Positions 16,517-25,998 of a DNA stretch of 64,000 nucleotides are shown piece after piece (positions within the stretch are counted from its first letter, which is position 1; each line of letters opens with the position of its first letter). Both the position numbers and the translations under genes were made by a program. Origin of the DNA: Phycisphaeraceae bacterium (GTDB lineage: Bacteria; Planctomycetota; Phycisphaerae; Phycisphaerales; UBA1924); contig JACKHC010000002.1 in assembly GCA_020639235.1 (NCBI GenBank), positions 186,001 to 250,000 of the forward strand, read 5' to 3'. The notes under the pieces were generated by a model. That model saw only the letters and a program-made list of their open reading frames with translations, did no database searches and was not told the DNA's origin.

Positions 16517-17832
16517 TACGTCTTGGCTCCCTGGAGAGGAACCTGCCAGAGCAGGTGAGGCGTCGCGACCCCGCTCATGTGGAAGTGCAGTATCGCCAAG
16601 GCGATCGTGACCGTGCGTTCGCGGATATCGGCGCGGGCGCCAGAGATCAGGAATCGGCGCACCTCGGTGCCGATCTCCCCGCCGTCGCGCGAAGAACGGG
16701 CGATGAACACGGTGCCGACGGGCTTGGCGGGCGTGCCGCCGGACGGCCCAGCGATGCCAGTGATCGCCAGCGCGTGCCGCGCCGAAGCGCCCCCGGGCGA
16801 CCGCAGCGCGCCCTCGCCCATGGCGCGCGCAACCGGCTCGCTCACGGCGCCGTGCGACCGGAGCAACTCTTCCGGCACACCCAGCAACCGTGTCTTGGTG
16901 GCGTCGGCGTAGGTGACGAGTCCGGTCTCGAAGACCTCGGAGGAACCCGAGATCTCCGTGATCGCGCCGGCAAGCGTGCCGCCGGTGCACGACTCGGCGA
17001 TGACGAGACGCTCGCAGCGAGCCGACAGCGCACGAACCACAACGGATGCCAATGTGTCGGCGCCCCCTCCGAACACATGGGGCGCGAGCCGGCCGCGGAC
17101 GGTGCCCTCGACACCCGCGGTCGCCGTCGCCCCGGCACCCGCTTCACCCTCGTACCGGATGCGGACAGACACCACACCGCCCGAAGCGGTTGTGCCGACC
17201 GTTGGGTTGCAACCGCGCTGCATGAGATCGGCCAGCCGTGTGCCAATCTCCGCTTCCGGCAGGCCGAATGAATGCAGGACACGGGTGGTGACGGCGCGCG
17301 CCGGGTCGGCGCGCAGCGCGGGCGCAACACACGCATCGAACATCGGCACCATCTCGCGTGGCGGACCGGGCAGGCAGAAAATGTCGGCCCGCTCGAGGGT
17401 CGCGTGGATGCCCGGCGCGGTGCCGAAGCGATTGGGGAGCATCCGCGCTGAGGGCGGACGCATCGCCTGCAGGCGTCGCGCGAGTGTCAGGTCGTGCCCC
17501 CTCGATGCCGCGTGGACGCGAAGGGTCTCGAGCGCTCCCTCGTCTTCCACCAGCCCCTCGCCCATAGCGTCGGCGAGGGCGTGACGGGTGAGGTCGTCGT
17601 CCGTGGGACCGAGGCCGCCCGTAGAAAGAATGAGGTCGTGCGAACGCGCGAGTTCAACAAGGATGCGCGCGTGAGCGGCGCGGTCGTCGGGAATGGTGAT
17701 GCGCACACCCGGCATGACGCCCAGATCCACGAGGCGCGCCGAGAGCCACTGCGAGTTCGTGTCGGACTTCTGGCCGAGCGTGAGCTCATCGCCGATGGCG
17801 AGGATGGCGGCATGGCGGTGGAACGCTGGCAT
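16516..17832 (-). CDS. cinA: CinA-like NMN amidohydrolase
   Basis: 438-aa two-domain protein. The N-terminal MoCF-like domain (residues 1-170) has AILAIGDELTLGQKSDTNSQ, STGGLGPTDDDLTRHALADA and FCLPGPPREMVPMF. The C-terminal PncC-type amidase domain (about 270-420) has IAESCTGGTLAGAITEISGS, VTYADATKTRLLGV, GAVSEPVARAMGEGA and ITGIAGPSGGTPAKPVGTV. The family hydrolyses NMN in NAD recycling and may also act on ADP-ribose. The start at 17832 gives the expected length. It is followed directly by an overlapping methyltransferase gene. Confidence 0.92.
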   Translation of the reverse strand: MPAFHRHAAILAIGDELTLGQKSDTNSQWLSARLVDLGVMPGVRITIPDDRAAHARILVELARSHDLILSTGGLGPTDDDLTRHALADAMGEGLVEDEGALETLRVHAASRGHDLTLARRLQAMRPPSARMLPNRFGTAPGIHATLERADIFCLPGPPREMVPMFDACVAPALRADPARAVTTRVLHSFGLPEAEIGTRLADLMQRGCNPTVGTTASGGVVSVRIRYEGEAGAGATATAGVEGTVRGRLAPHVFGGGADTLASVVVRALSARCERLVIAESCTGGTLAGAITEISGSSEVFETGLVTYADATKTRLLGVPEELLRSHGAVSEPVARAMGEGALRSPGGASARHALAITGIAGPSGGTPAKPVGTVFIARSSRDGGEIGTEVRRFLISGARADIRERTVTIALAILHFHMSGVATPHLLWQVPLQGAKT

Positions 17833-17893
17833 CTGGATAAGGGTAGCGTGGCGTTGGTTCTGGTTGGGGGCGTTCGGCTTACACCGCGCGGAT

Positions 17894-17920
17894 GAAAAAC
17901 GCCGCACCAAAGGTGCGGCG
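17894..17920 (-). terminator. Terminator of the RRM protein gene
   Basis: On the minus strand CGCCGCACC and GGTGCGGCG form a perfect 9-bp stem around TTT, followed by TTTTT. It lies 46 bp past the stop of the RNA-binding protein gene and before cinA. Confidence 0.88.
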
Positions 17921-17965
17921 TGCAAGAGAACTGAGTTATCGCGACCGCAAGAACCCGGCGGGTGC

Positions 17966-18286
<321 letters not shown>

Positions 18287-18404
18287 AGTAAATCTCCAAA
18301 GGGTCCTGACAGTCGTGCTGCGATTCATTCAGAGGCGCGACGGTCGATTAACTGGCATCGCGATACTTGCGATGCCCACTGAACATGCTCCGTTGAGCAT
18401 TGAC

Positions 18405-19346
18405 TCATGTAAGGCGCTTGGCGGCGATGCGCTCAGGCGTCGGGATGCGAATCTCGCTCACCAGGCCGAACACGGCCATGGCGCGGATAACAAGATAACT
18501 GATATCGAGCTGCCACCACCTGAGGCCGTGGCGCGCCGAGGTCGGGAACGCGTGGTGGTTGTTGTGCCACCCCTCACCGAACGCGAGCACGCCGAAGATC
18601 GGATTGTTCCGGGAGTGGTCGTGGCTGCGGAACGCGCGCGATCCCCAGATGTGGCACACGGAGTTCACGCTCCATGTGATGTGGTGCACGAGGAAGATGC
18701 GCACCAGTCCGCCCCAGATGAAACCGAGCAGCACGCCGGTCCAGCTGAGCGTCAGAACGCCGCCAAGTGCCGCGGGGATAACCAGCCCGAGAAAAACCCA
18801 GAGCGGGAAGAGGCGGCTCATCCATCGTGTGAGACGCTCGCGACGGAGATCGGGAACATATCGCGCCAGCCCCCGCGTCTTGGATCGGAAGAGCCAACCC
18901 ATGTGCGCGTGCCAGAAGCCCTTGAGCACACCCCAGACACCCGCCCCATGCGTGTGCGGTGAATGCGGATCGTCGTCATGGTCCGAGTGCTGATGATGGC
19001 TGCGATGAACCGCGGCCCACTGGAGAATCGGCCCCTCGACCGCCATCGACCCCAGCGCCGCCAGCGTCGCCGCGACCGGCGCGCTGGTCTTGAAACTGCG
19101 ATGCGTGAAGTAGCGGTGATATCCGACCGTGATGCCGAGCCCGGTCAGGACATACATCACGCCCAGGATCATCAGGTAAACCCAGTTGAACGCGACGCCC
19201 CAAAGCAGAATGATCGCGGCGGTAAGCCCCAGGATCGGGAGCGTCACCGCGATGAAGTTGACCAGGCGCGTGACGAAATCGACGCGCTCATAGTGGTGCT
19301 GATCGTGATGAATCGGCCCTGGTGTGGTTAAGTCTGGATTGTTCAT
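18405..19346 (-). CDS. Acyl-CoA/fatty acid desaturase (delta-9 type)
   Basis: 313-aa membrane di-iron desaturase. The three histidine boxes are present: HRYFTH, HRSHH (in AAVHRSHHQHSDHDDDPHSP) and HNNHH (in GEGWHNNHHAFP). Four hydrophobic segments flank them. It should introduce a cis double bond into saturated acyl chains, probably acyl-CoA, to keep membranes fluid. It stands between the RRM protein and the RNA helicase, and all three functions are often linked to cold; joint cold regulation is an inference from content only. Confidence 0.92.
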   Translation of the reverse strand: MNNPDLTTPGPIHHDQHHYERVDFVTRLVNFIAVTLPILGLTAAIILLWGVAFNWVYLMILGVMYVLTGLGITVGYHRYFTHRSFKTSAPVAATLAALGSMAVEGPILQWAAVHRSHHQHSDHDDDPHSPHTHGAGVWGVLKGFWHAHMGWLFRSKTRGLARYVPDLRRERLTRWMSRLFPLWVFLGLVIPAALGGVLTLSWTGVLLGFIWGGLVRIFLVHHITWSVNSVCHIWGSRAFRSHDHSRNNPIFGVLAFGEGWHNNHHAFPTSARHGLRWWQLDISYLVIRAMAVFGLVSEIRIPTPERIAAKRLT

Positions 19347-19360
19347 GGAGGCCCTTTGAC

Positions 19361-20695
19361 TTAGTTAGCGGAACGCGCCGGACGCGTCCTGGGCTTGCCG
19401 GGCTTGGATTTCGTAGGGTGCGAGGGAAGCCCGACCTCGGACCGGTGGACCCGGCGCCGCTTCTGACCCGAACGAGCGGGAGACGGGGCCGTCGCCGGCT
19501 TCGGCGCGTCGTTCGCCCGCGGAGCCGCGGCAACCGCCACGCCGGCGGGCTTCCGCACCGGTCGATCTGATTGTCCATCGACGGCGAGCGTCGTCCCGAT
19601 CAGGCGCTCGATGGCGCGGAGATAGGGCGCTTCCTCGATGCTGCAGAACGACACCGCGACACCCGAAGCGCCCGCACGGGCGGTGCGTCCGATCCGATGG
19701 ACATAGGTCTCGGGGTCCATCGGGATGTCGAAGTTGAACACATGGGTGATGCCATCAACATCGATGCCGCGAGCCGCGACGTCGGTGGCCACGAGCACCG
19801 CGGTCCGCCCCGACCGGAACGCGTCCAGCGCCCGCGTGCGGGCGTTCTGGCTCTTGTTGCCGTGAATCGCGTCGGCGTGGATTCCCGATCGCCGCAGCCC
19901 CTTGACCAGCTTGTCCGCGCCGTGCTTGGTCCGTGTGAACACGAGCGTGCGCTCAACCTCGGGGGCCGAGAGCATCTCGGTAAGGAGGTGCGGCTTGTCG
20001 CCCTTCTCGACGCGGTGCACAGATTGCTGAATCGCCTTGGCGGTCGAGGCCACCGGATCGACCTGAATGAACTCGGGCTCCCGAAGAATCCGGTCGGCGA
20101 GCGTGCGGATCGAGGCAGGCATGGTCGCCGAGAAGAGCATCGTCTGGCGCGTATCGGGCGTCATCTTCACGATCTTGCGCAGATCGTTGATGAAACCCAT
20201 ATCGAGCATCCGGTCGGCCTCATCAAGAACGAGCGTCTCGACGGCGTCGAGCCGGATGAAACCCTGATTGATGAGGTCCAGCAGGCGCCCCGGCGTCGCG
20301 ACGATGACATCCGGCGCATTGGCCAGGTGGCGCTCCTGCCTGGACTGGCTGACCCCGCCGAAGATCACACAGTGGCGGAGCTTCAAGTAGCGCCCGTACG
20401 CGACGAAACTCTCGAAGATCTGCGTCGCCAGCTCGCGTGTCGGGCACAAGACCAGCGCTCGCGGTCGGGCGGGATGCCCGATGGAGTGCTTGCGGGTGTT
20501 CTCTGCCAGTCGATGCAGGACGGGAAGCGCAAAGGCCGCCGTCTTCCCGGTACCGGTCTGGGCGCAACCGAGCAGGTCGCTGCCCTTGATCGCGGCGGGG
20601 ATGGCCTTGGCTTGGATGGCGGTCGGGTTGGTGTAGCCCTCTTGGGATACAGCGCGGACGATGGGCTCTGAGAGCCGCAGTTCGTGGAATGTCAT
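19361..20695 (-). CDS. DEAD-box ATP-dependent RNA helicase (RhlE-like)
   Basis: 444-aa helicase with all family motifs: Q motif near PTAIQAKAIP, motif I AQTGTGKT, Ia PTRELATQI, Ib TPGRLLDLI, II VLDEADRMLDMGF, III FSATMP, IV VFTRTKHGADKL, V DVAARGIDVDGITHV and VI HRIGRTARAG. A basic, low-complexity C-terminal tail of about 70 residues (PAPSPARSGQKRRRVHRSEV) probably aids RNA binding. Likely roles are ribosome assembly or RNA decay. The start at 20695 (MTFHELRLS) is the usual RhlE start. Confidence 0.93.
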   Translation of the reverse strand: MTFHELRLSEPIVRAVSQEGYTNPTAIQAKAIPAAIKGSDLLGCAQTGTGKTAAFALPVLHRLAENTRKHSIGHPARPRALVLCPTRELATQIFESFVAYGRYLKLRHCVIFGGVSQSRQERHLANAPDVIVATPGRLLDLINQGFIRLDAVETLVLDEADRMLDMGFINDLRKIVKMTPDTRQTMLFSATMPASIRTLADRILREPEFIQVDPVASTAKAIQQSVHRVEKGDKPHLLTEMLSAPEVERTLVFTRTKHGADKLVKGLRRSGIHADAIHGNKSQNARTRALDAFRSGRTAVLVATDVAARGIDVDGITHVFNFDIPMDPETYVHRIGRTARAGASGVAVSFCSIEEAPYLRAIERLIGTTLAVDGQSDRPVRKPAGVAVAAAPRANDAPKPATAPSPARSGQKRRRVHRSEVGLPSHPTKSKPGKPRTRPARSAN

Positions 20696-20926
20696 TGTGG
20701 GTCTGAACTCTGGAGGCCGGAGTGTTCGGGCTTCCGGTGCCCTTCGATCCGGCGTGTCCCCGGACGCGTACCGCGTCCTTGTAAAGCCGCCAGACTGATT
20801 CGAGCACGGGTCTGAGCCGGGCTCGCTGGCAAGAGCGTACGCGGGCGGAGTCGCGAAGTCCAATGCCACCGCCGACCGGGTGCCCGACCGGTCCGGAATC
20901 GCAAGAACCGCCGACGATCGCGCCGT

Positions 20927-21250
20927 TCAGCGTCCTTCGGCTGTGAAGATCGACGAAAGATCGATCCCCAGCATCCGCTGGATGAGGATGAACAGAATCA
21001 ACCACAAGAGAATGTTGAATAGGCCGAGGTTCAGCCCGAGTTGGGACCCGGGATGGTGGTTGAGGCCTCGCCGGATCGCGTAGACGCCGGACAAGACGGC
21101 ACCGGCGCTGGCGACCGCGCCCGAGCCGAACGGATTCTGCAGAATGAGAAGGACGAGCCCGGCGACAGCGAGCGCGAACGCGCCCCACGCCGCGAGACGC
21201 ACGATGCGGGGGATAGATTGAGTCGGGGCATGGGATGACCGCATGGACAT
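20927..21250 (-). CDS. Small two-helix membrane protein
   Basis: 107-aa protein of unknown function. Two hydrophobic segments are near residues 15-36 (LAAWGAFALAVAGLVLLILQ) and 74-94 (LGLFNILLWLILFILIQRML), with the positively charged loop IRRGLNHHPGS between them. The start at 21250 or 21244 is uncertain. No family is recognised. It lies upstream of the helicase gene on the same strand, 231 bp away. Confidence 0.6.
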   Translation of the reverse strand: MSMRSSHAPTQSIPRIVRLAAWGAFALAVAGLVLLILQNPFGSGAVASAGAVLSGVYAIRRGLNHHPGSQLGLNLGLFNILLWLILFILIQRMLGIDLSSIFTAEGR

Positions 21251-21431
21251 GACAGCACATTCCTGGTGGCTCGGCGAAGCCGAGCCGTTGTGTGGGTTTG
21301 GGTTCGGACGCGATGTTCCGGCCGATGCGCGCGCAGGCGATCGGCGTTGCAAACGCCCAAGGACGCGGCAGGAGCCGGATGGAGTTGCGATGAGATGGGG
21401 GGGCGCGCACGCCCCGCGGCGGATGCGCGCG

Positions 21432-21896
21432 TTATCCGCGTCCGGGCGGGTCGCGACCTGAGGTGCGCATGCCCCGGCGCGCGCACTCGGACCCGATCAA
21501 GGTCGGCAGCGCATACCCGATCAGCGCATCAGCATCGACCGTCGTTGGATAGGGGACCGGCGTATGCGGCGTATCGGTGCGCCCGGCGTCCGCGCCGGGC
21601 CTGCGATCGGGATCAAAGCCCGATGCGCCATTGCGTTGGCACGCGCGGAGGCGTGCGTCGACGGGTTCGGAACTCGGGCGCTGCGCCAGCGCCGCCAGCG
21701 GCCGCGAGCCGGCGTGGATGCGGACGGATTGCGGACTGGCGGGCGAAGCCAACGCCGCCAGCGGCGCCTGAAGCCCCCACGCCGTCCAGAGGATGAACAG
21801 ACACGCCGCAATAAACCCCTTGCGTCGCGGATCGCGCGGCTGCTTGGCAGAAGACGCCGATTTGAAAGGGCGGGGGCGCATAAGCGGGTCGATCAT
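21432..21896 (-). CDS. Hypothetical secreted protein
   Basis: Possible 154-aa protein. KGFIAACLFILWTAWGLQAP then LAALASP looks like a signal peptide preceded by several basic residues. The rest is rich in A, P and R, and no domain is recognised. The reading is not certain because several frames are open in this GC-rich stretch. In its favour, the frame keeps a plausible signal sequence and lies in the same direction as its neighbours. Confidence 0.4.
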   Translation of the reverse strand: MIDPLMRPRPFKSASSAKQPRDPRRKGFIAACLFILWTAWGLQAPLAALASPASPQSVRIHAGSRPLAALAQRPSSEPVDARLRACQRNGASGFDPDRRPGADAGRTDTPHTPVPYPTTVDADALIGYALPTLIGSECARRGMRTSGRDPPGRG

Positions 21897-22012
21897 TGTA
21901 CCTCGGATTTTGCGGAAATCCGGCGCCATGCCGCCAGACTGGTCTTGGAACAAGTACGAGCGGGCCTCAGTAGCGGTAGCAAGCGCAACGGTTGCGACGG
22001 CTATTGGTGCCA

Positions 22013-22684
22013 TCAGCTCGATGCATTCCCGCACTCCGGGCACCGTTCCAGGCCATCCATTGGATAGGCGCAACTTGGACACAGACCTCGGCGACGGCGC
22101 CCCCTCGACCGAGCCATACCGATCAATCTCAACGCGCTCCAACCGATCACCCCGTAGGCGACCATCCCACCGATGAAACCCCGCCAAATCGGGCGGAAAG
22201 GGAGCACCATTGCAAAGCGTTCGCTACCACGCGACTCCTCTCGAAGTACGAGTCCCCAATGATGGCGACGATCGAAGTCAATGGACTCCGAGTCCACTTC
22301 GTAGGGCGTTGTCGTCCGCCATGTATAGAGACTTAGGAATGGCCAGCCGGACGCGATCGCCCAGTCACCGGTATCGAAGGTGACCGCTTCTCGCGGCCAC
22401 CAAGGCGACCCGCTGTATTTTCTGACCGACTCCGGCTCGCGATCCACAAGTGAACCAGGTCGATCAAAGCCGAATACGCGCTCCACGCCGAATCCGCGCC
22501 CCACGAAGAAGGCGACAGGGTGGCCCTCGCGAGGATTGAAGTATGGATTCCACCCCCGCTTTGGGACGCCGTGAAAAATCGCGACGCCCCAAACGACTGC
22601 AATATTGAGCAAGGCACCAAAGAAGATCGCGATCAAGACTGCCTTTAGTAGCTGCCATGCACGCGGCAGACGAGACGAGCGCAT
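22013..22684 (-). CDS. Membrane protein with C-terminal zinc ribbon
   Basis: 223-aa protein of unknown function. One TM helix is near residues 10-35 (LLKAVLIAIFFGALLNIAVV) and a second near 175-195 (GFIGGMVAYGVIGWSALRLI). The C-terminus RRRRGLCPSCAYPMDGLERC plus PECG is a C-x2-C...C-x2-C zinc ribbon; this arrangement recurs in many Phycisphaerae membrane proteins. Its ATG overlaps the trpC stop by one base (TGATG), so it is probably cotranscribed with trpC. A GTG three bases upstream is an alternative start. Confidence 0.72.
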   Translation of the reverse strand: MRSSRLPRAWQLLKAVLIAIFFGALLNIAVVWGVAIFHGVPKRGWNPYFNPREGHPVAFFVGRGFGVERVFGFDRPGSLVDREPESVRKYSGSPWWPREAVTFDTGDWAIASGWPFLSLYTWRTTTPYEVDSESIDFDRRHHWGLVLREESRGSERFAMVLPFRPIWRGFIGGMVAYGVIGWSALRLIGMARSRGRRRRGLCPSCAYPMDGLERCPECGNASS

Positions 22685-23523
22685 CACACCGCGTCCTTCC
22701 CCAGCAGCATCGCTAGCGCGGCCCCAGGATCCTCATGGCGCATGAGTGACTCGCCGACGAGGACGATACGGACGCCCTCCTTTCGGAGTTTGGAGATGTC
22801 CTCACGCGTGCGGATGCCCGACTCGCTCACCAGCACCGTCGGGTCGTCTACCAGATCCAGCAGGCGGAGGGTGTGGTTGAGATCGGTCTGCATCGTCGAG
22901 AGGTCGCGGTTGTTGATCCCCAGCAGGTTGTAGGACCGCAGCGGGAAGCCCACATGGGGCCGGACCCTGAGGAGGTTCTCCATCGAATGGACCTCGACCA
23001 GCGAAGTCAGCTCGAGTTCGTGGGCGAGGATCATCATGTCCACCAGCTGCGACTCGTTGAGCGTCTCGGCGATCAGCAGAATCGCGTCGGCCCCGTACGC
23101 GCGGGACTCCCAGACCTGCCACGGGTCCACGATGAAATCCTTGCGCAGCACGGGCAGCGGCACCGCGTCCCGAATCGCGTGGATGTACGACAGGTCGCCC
23201 GCGAAGAACTCCCGATCGGTCAGGCAGGAGATCGCTGAAGCGCCGTTGGCGTGGTACCGTCGGGCGATGCGGACCGGGTCGAAACCCTCATCTCGGTACT
23301 CGGGCCGGATCCACCCGGCCGACGGGCTCTTGCGCTTGATCTCCGCGATCACGGACATGTGCACAGCGCTGGGATGGCGGACCAGCGCGCCGAAGAAGTT
23401 GCGCGGCCGCCCCAGTTCCTCGATCATGGACTTGAAGTCGTCGATCGTGCGCTCGCGCTTGGCCGCTTCGACCTCCCGGCGCTTGTGTTCGACGATCATG
23501 TCAAGAGTGATGGGGTCGGGCAT
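22684..23523 (-). CDS. trpC: Indole-3-glycerol phosphate synthase TrpC
   Basis: 279-aa TIM-barrel enzyme of tryptophan biosynthesis (CdRP to indole-3-glycerol phosphate). Recognisable blocks are VIAEIKRKSPSAGWIR (catalytic E and K), CLTDREFFAGDL, VLRKDFIVDPWQVWESRAYG (catalytic K), SLVEVHSMENLLRV, LLGINNRDLSTMQTDLN, VLVSESGIRTREDI and VLVGESLMRHEDP (phosphate loop). The start at 23523 (MPDPITLD) fits the family. It stands apart from other trp biosynthetic genes, though trpS is two genes away on the other strand. Confidence 0.95.
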   Translation of the reverse strand: MPDPITLDMIVEHKRREVEAAKRERTIDDFKSMIEELGRPRNFFGALVRHPSAVHMSVIAEIKRKSPSAGWIRPEYRDEGFDPVRIARRYHANGASAISCLTDREFFAGDLSYIHAIRDAVPLPVLRKDFIVDPWQVWESRAYGADAILLIAETLNESQLVDMMILAHELELTSLVEVHSMENLLRVRPHVGFPLRSYNLLGINNRDLSTMQTDLNHTLRLLDLVDDPTVLVSESGIRTREDISKLRKEGVRIVLVGESLMRHEDPGAALAMLLGKDAV

Positions 23524-24493
23524 CAATGGGTGTATCGGCAGATTGAGCGTGGGTGTCGCGGGTTTGGTGGTGTTATCGGCGCAGGCACTCGCGCAGGACG
23601 CCGCCCCGGCGGACGGCGCGGGCATTGTAGAGAGCGTCACCAGCGACGCCGCCACAAGCGCGAGCGCGTTCGACTACACCATTCTGGCGGTGCAGGTCGT
23701 GCTGGCGCTAGCCGCCGTGTGGATCGTTCGTTCGAAGCGGCTCTATCGCCCCGTGCCCGGACGCCTGACGCCCGCCGAGCCGATGCCCGTGATCCCGCCG
23801 GTCATGTTGCTCGTGGGCGCGCTGGTGCTCTTCCTCGCGGAGTTCCTCGGGGCCGGGAGCGCAGCGGCGCTCCTGAAACTAAAGGTCGGCGAGGCGGCGA
23901 CCTTCCGCGACTCCACGCTCGCGATGACCGGGCATTACGCGGGATTCGCCGCTGGCCTGATCGTTCTGACCGTGATGGTGCCGCATGTGTGCAAGGCGAT
24001 CGGGCTGCGCTTCCGCGCGAGCGACGGCGTTCGGGGCATCGGCGGGGCGCTGGTCCTCATCCCGATCGTCATCTTCATCGCAACGCTCGGGGCGCTGGCG
24101 GGCGATCTGCTGAACCAATCAACCGTCGATCGCACCGCCCACGACGGGCTCATGCGGTTCGTGACCAGCGATGACCCGAGCATGCGATGGTTGTTCGCGC
24201 TGCTGGTCGTCGTCGCGGCGCCGATCGCCGAGGAAACCATGTACCGCGGGTTGATTCAATCGGCGTTCCTGCGTGCATCGCGGAGCCCTTGGACGGCCAT
24301 CGTTGCTACGAGCGTGATCTTCACCTTCATGCACGGGCCGGTCGTGGCTTGGTACGCGCTCCCCGCATTGTTCGTGCTGTCGCTCGGGCTTGGGGTCGCG
24401 GCCGAACGGACCAAAGGCCTCCTGGCGCCGATGGTGATCCACGGACTCTTCAATCTTCTCAATGTCGGGTTCGCTACCCTATCCGCCCCATGA
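23510..24493 (+). CDS. CPBP-family intramembrane metalloprotease
   Basis: 327-aa membrane protein. The glutamate-type protease motifs are present: EETMYRG (E-E-x-x-x-R), FTFMHG (F-x-x-x-H) and VIHGLFN (H-x-x-x-N), all in the last 100 residues. There is an N-terminal signal-like helix (LSVGVAGLVVLSAQALAQ) and about seven further hydrophobic segments. CPBP proteins cleave membrane substrates or process peptides. The ATG at 23510 or 23498 would overlap the 5' end of divergent trpC by about 14-26 bp; a start further in cannot be excluded. The stop overlaps trpS (ATGA). Confidence 0.82.
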   Translation: MGSGINGCIGRLSVGVAGLVVLSAQALAQDAAPADGAGIVESVTSDAATSASAFDYTILAVQVVLALAAVWIVRSKRLYRPVPGRLTPAEPMPVIPPVMLLVGALVLFLAEFLGAGSAAALLKLKVGEAATFRDSTLAMTGHYAGFAAGLIVLTVMVPHVCKAIGLRFRASDGVRGIGGALVLIPIVIFIATLGALAGDLLNQSTVDRTAHDGLMRFVTSDDPSMRWLFALLVVVAAPIAEETMYRGLIQSAFLRASRSPWTAIVATSVIFTFMHGPVVAWYALPALFVLSLGLGVAAERTKGLLAPMVIHGLFNLLNVGFATLSAP

Positions 24494-25581
24494 CCCCCCC
24501 ACCCGCATCAAGTTCATTCAGGCCCCGAGTCCTGACGGGCGACACGCCCACCGGCCGCCTGCACCTCGGGCACTATGTCGGCTCCATCGAGAACCGCCTG
24601 CGCCTGCAGGCCGATTACGACTGCTACTTCCTGCTGGCGAACATGCACGCGTTCACAACGCGCGCCGACAAGCCCGACGACATCCGCCGCGACACGCTCG
24701 AGATCGTCAAGGACTGGATCGCGTGCGGGATCGACCCCGAACGATCCACCGTGGTGCTGCAGACCGAGGTCCCCGCGATCGCGGAGCTGACATGGTTCTT
24801 CGCGATGCTGGTGCCCTTCAACAGGGTCATGCGCAACCCGACGCTCAAGACCGAGATCGACTCCAAGGGCCTCGGCGACACCTATTCCTTCGGTTTCCCG
24901 ATGTACGCGGTGGGCCAGTGCGCCGACATCCTCGCATTCCGCCCGGTGTATGTACCGGTCGGCGAGGACCAGGTCGCGCACATCGAGATGTGCCGCGAGG
25001 TCGCACGCCGGTTCGATCAGCTCTACTGCGCTGTGGACTCCCACGCCGAGGACGCCGACTACGAGAAACAGGGCGGCGTCTTCCCGATCCCCGAGGCGCT
25101 GGTCGGCAAGGTCGGGCGACTCGTCGGCATCGACGGCAAACAGAAGATGTCCAAGTCGCTCAACAACGCGATCTTCCTGTCCGACAGCGCCAAGGAGATC
25201 AAGAAAAAGGTCGGGCAGATCTTCACGGGGCGCCAGTCCATGACCGAGAAGGGCGACATCAACAACGCGCTTTTCGAGTATGTCCGCATCTTCATCAAGG
25301 ACGAGGCGCGCGTGAAGGAACTCGAGCGCGCCTACGCCGCCGGCGACAACATCGGCGACGGCCATGTGAAGCAGGAGGTCGCGCAAGCGATCGACGAACT
25401 GATCGGGCCCATCCGCGAACGCCGGGCCGCTCTCGAGGGCAAGGACGGCGACAAAAAGATCATCGAGATTATCCGCCACGGCACGAAGCGGGCGAACAAG
25501 GTCGCCGAGGAAACCCTCGCCATGGCCAAGGACGCCATGCAACTGGGCTTCGGCGGGCGCAACGAGATGCTCCCCGGCTGA
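24490..25581 (+). CDS. trpS: Tryptophanyl-tRNA synthetase
   Basis: 363-aa class I synthetase charging tRNA-Trp. TGDTPTGRLHLGHYVGSIEN contains the HIGH-like motif, and KQKMSKSLNNAIFLSD contains KMSKS. YVPVGEDQVAHIEMCREVAR is the conserved tryptophan and ATP pocket region. The start ATG at 24490 overlaps the CPBP stop by 4 bp, so translation of the pair is coupled. About 75 bp downstream is a tRNA-Ile gene on the same strand. Confidence 0.95.
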   Translation: MTPPPASSSFRPRVLTGDTPTGRLHLGHYVGSIENRLRLQADYDCYFLLANMHAFTTRADKPDDIRRDTLEIVKDWIACGIDPERSTVVLQTEVPAIAELTWFFAMLVPFNRVMRNPTLKTEIDSKGLGDTYSFGFPMYAVGQCADILAFRPVYVPVGEDQVAHIEMCREVARRFDQLYCAVDSHAEDADYEKQGGVFPIPEALVGKVGRLVGIDGKQKMSKSLNNAIFLSDSAKEIKKKVGQIFTGRQSMTEKGDINNALFEYVRIFIKDEARVKELERAYAAGDNIGDGHVKQEVAQAIDELIGPIRERRAALEGKDGDKKIIEIIRHGTKRANKVAEETLAMAKDAMQLGFGGRNEMLPG

Positions 25582-25654
25582 GAGTCCAGGTGCTTTGGCG
25601 GGGTCGGGACCGCCCGCTATACTCTCCGCCCCGGCCCCGGCCGGGCGACATTTT

Positions 25655-25728
<74 letters not shown>

Positions 25729-25998
25729 CTTCCCCCCCCCTCCCCAGAAATCTCCGCATACTCGCTTGGCGAGCCGCCCGAAGGCCGGCCCGGTTGTGCT
25801 TTGCAAAATTCACCCCTGCGGCCTCATCGCTATGGATTATAGGACCCGAATGGGCTGCGAACAGGGCGGGGTATCGGGCTGAAAGTTGCTGTCCCCGAAG
25901 GATTTAGGGTTGCCGAGCCCACGCGGTATGGCATGCTTGACCGGTCCGACCCGCACAGTCGGATTGTTTGCACAGGTTTGACACAAGGAGTCAGAGAG

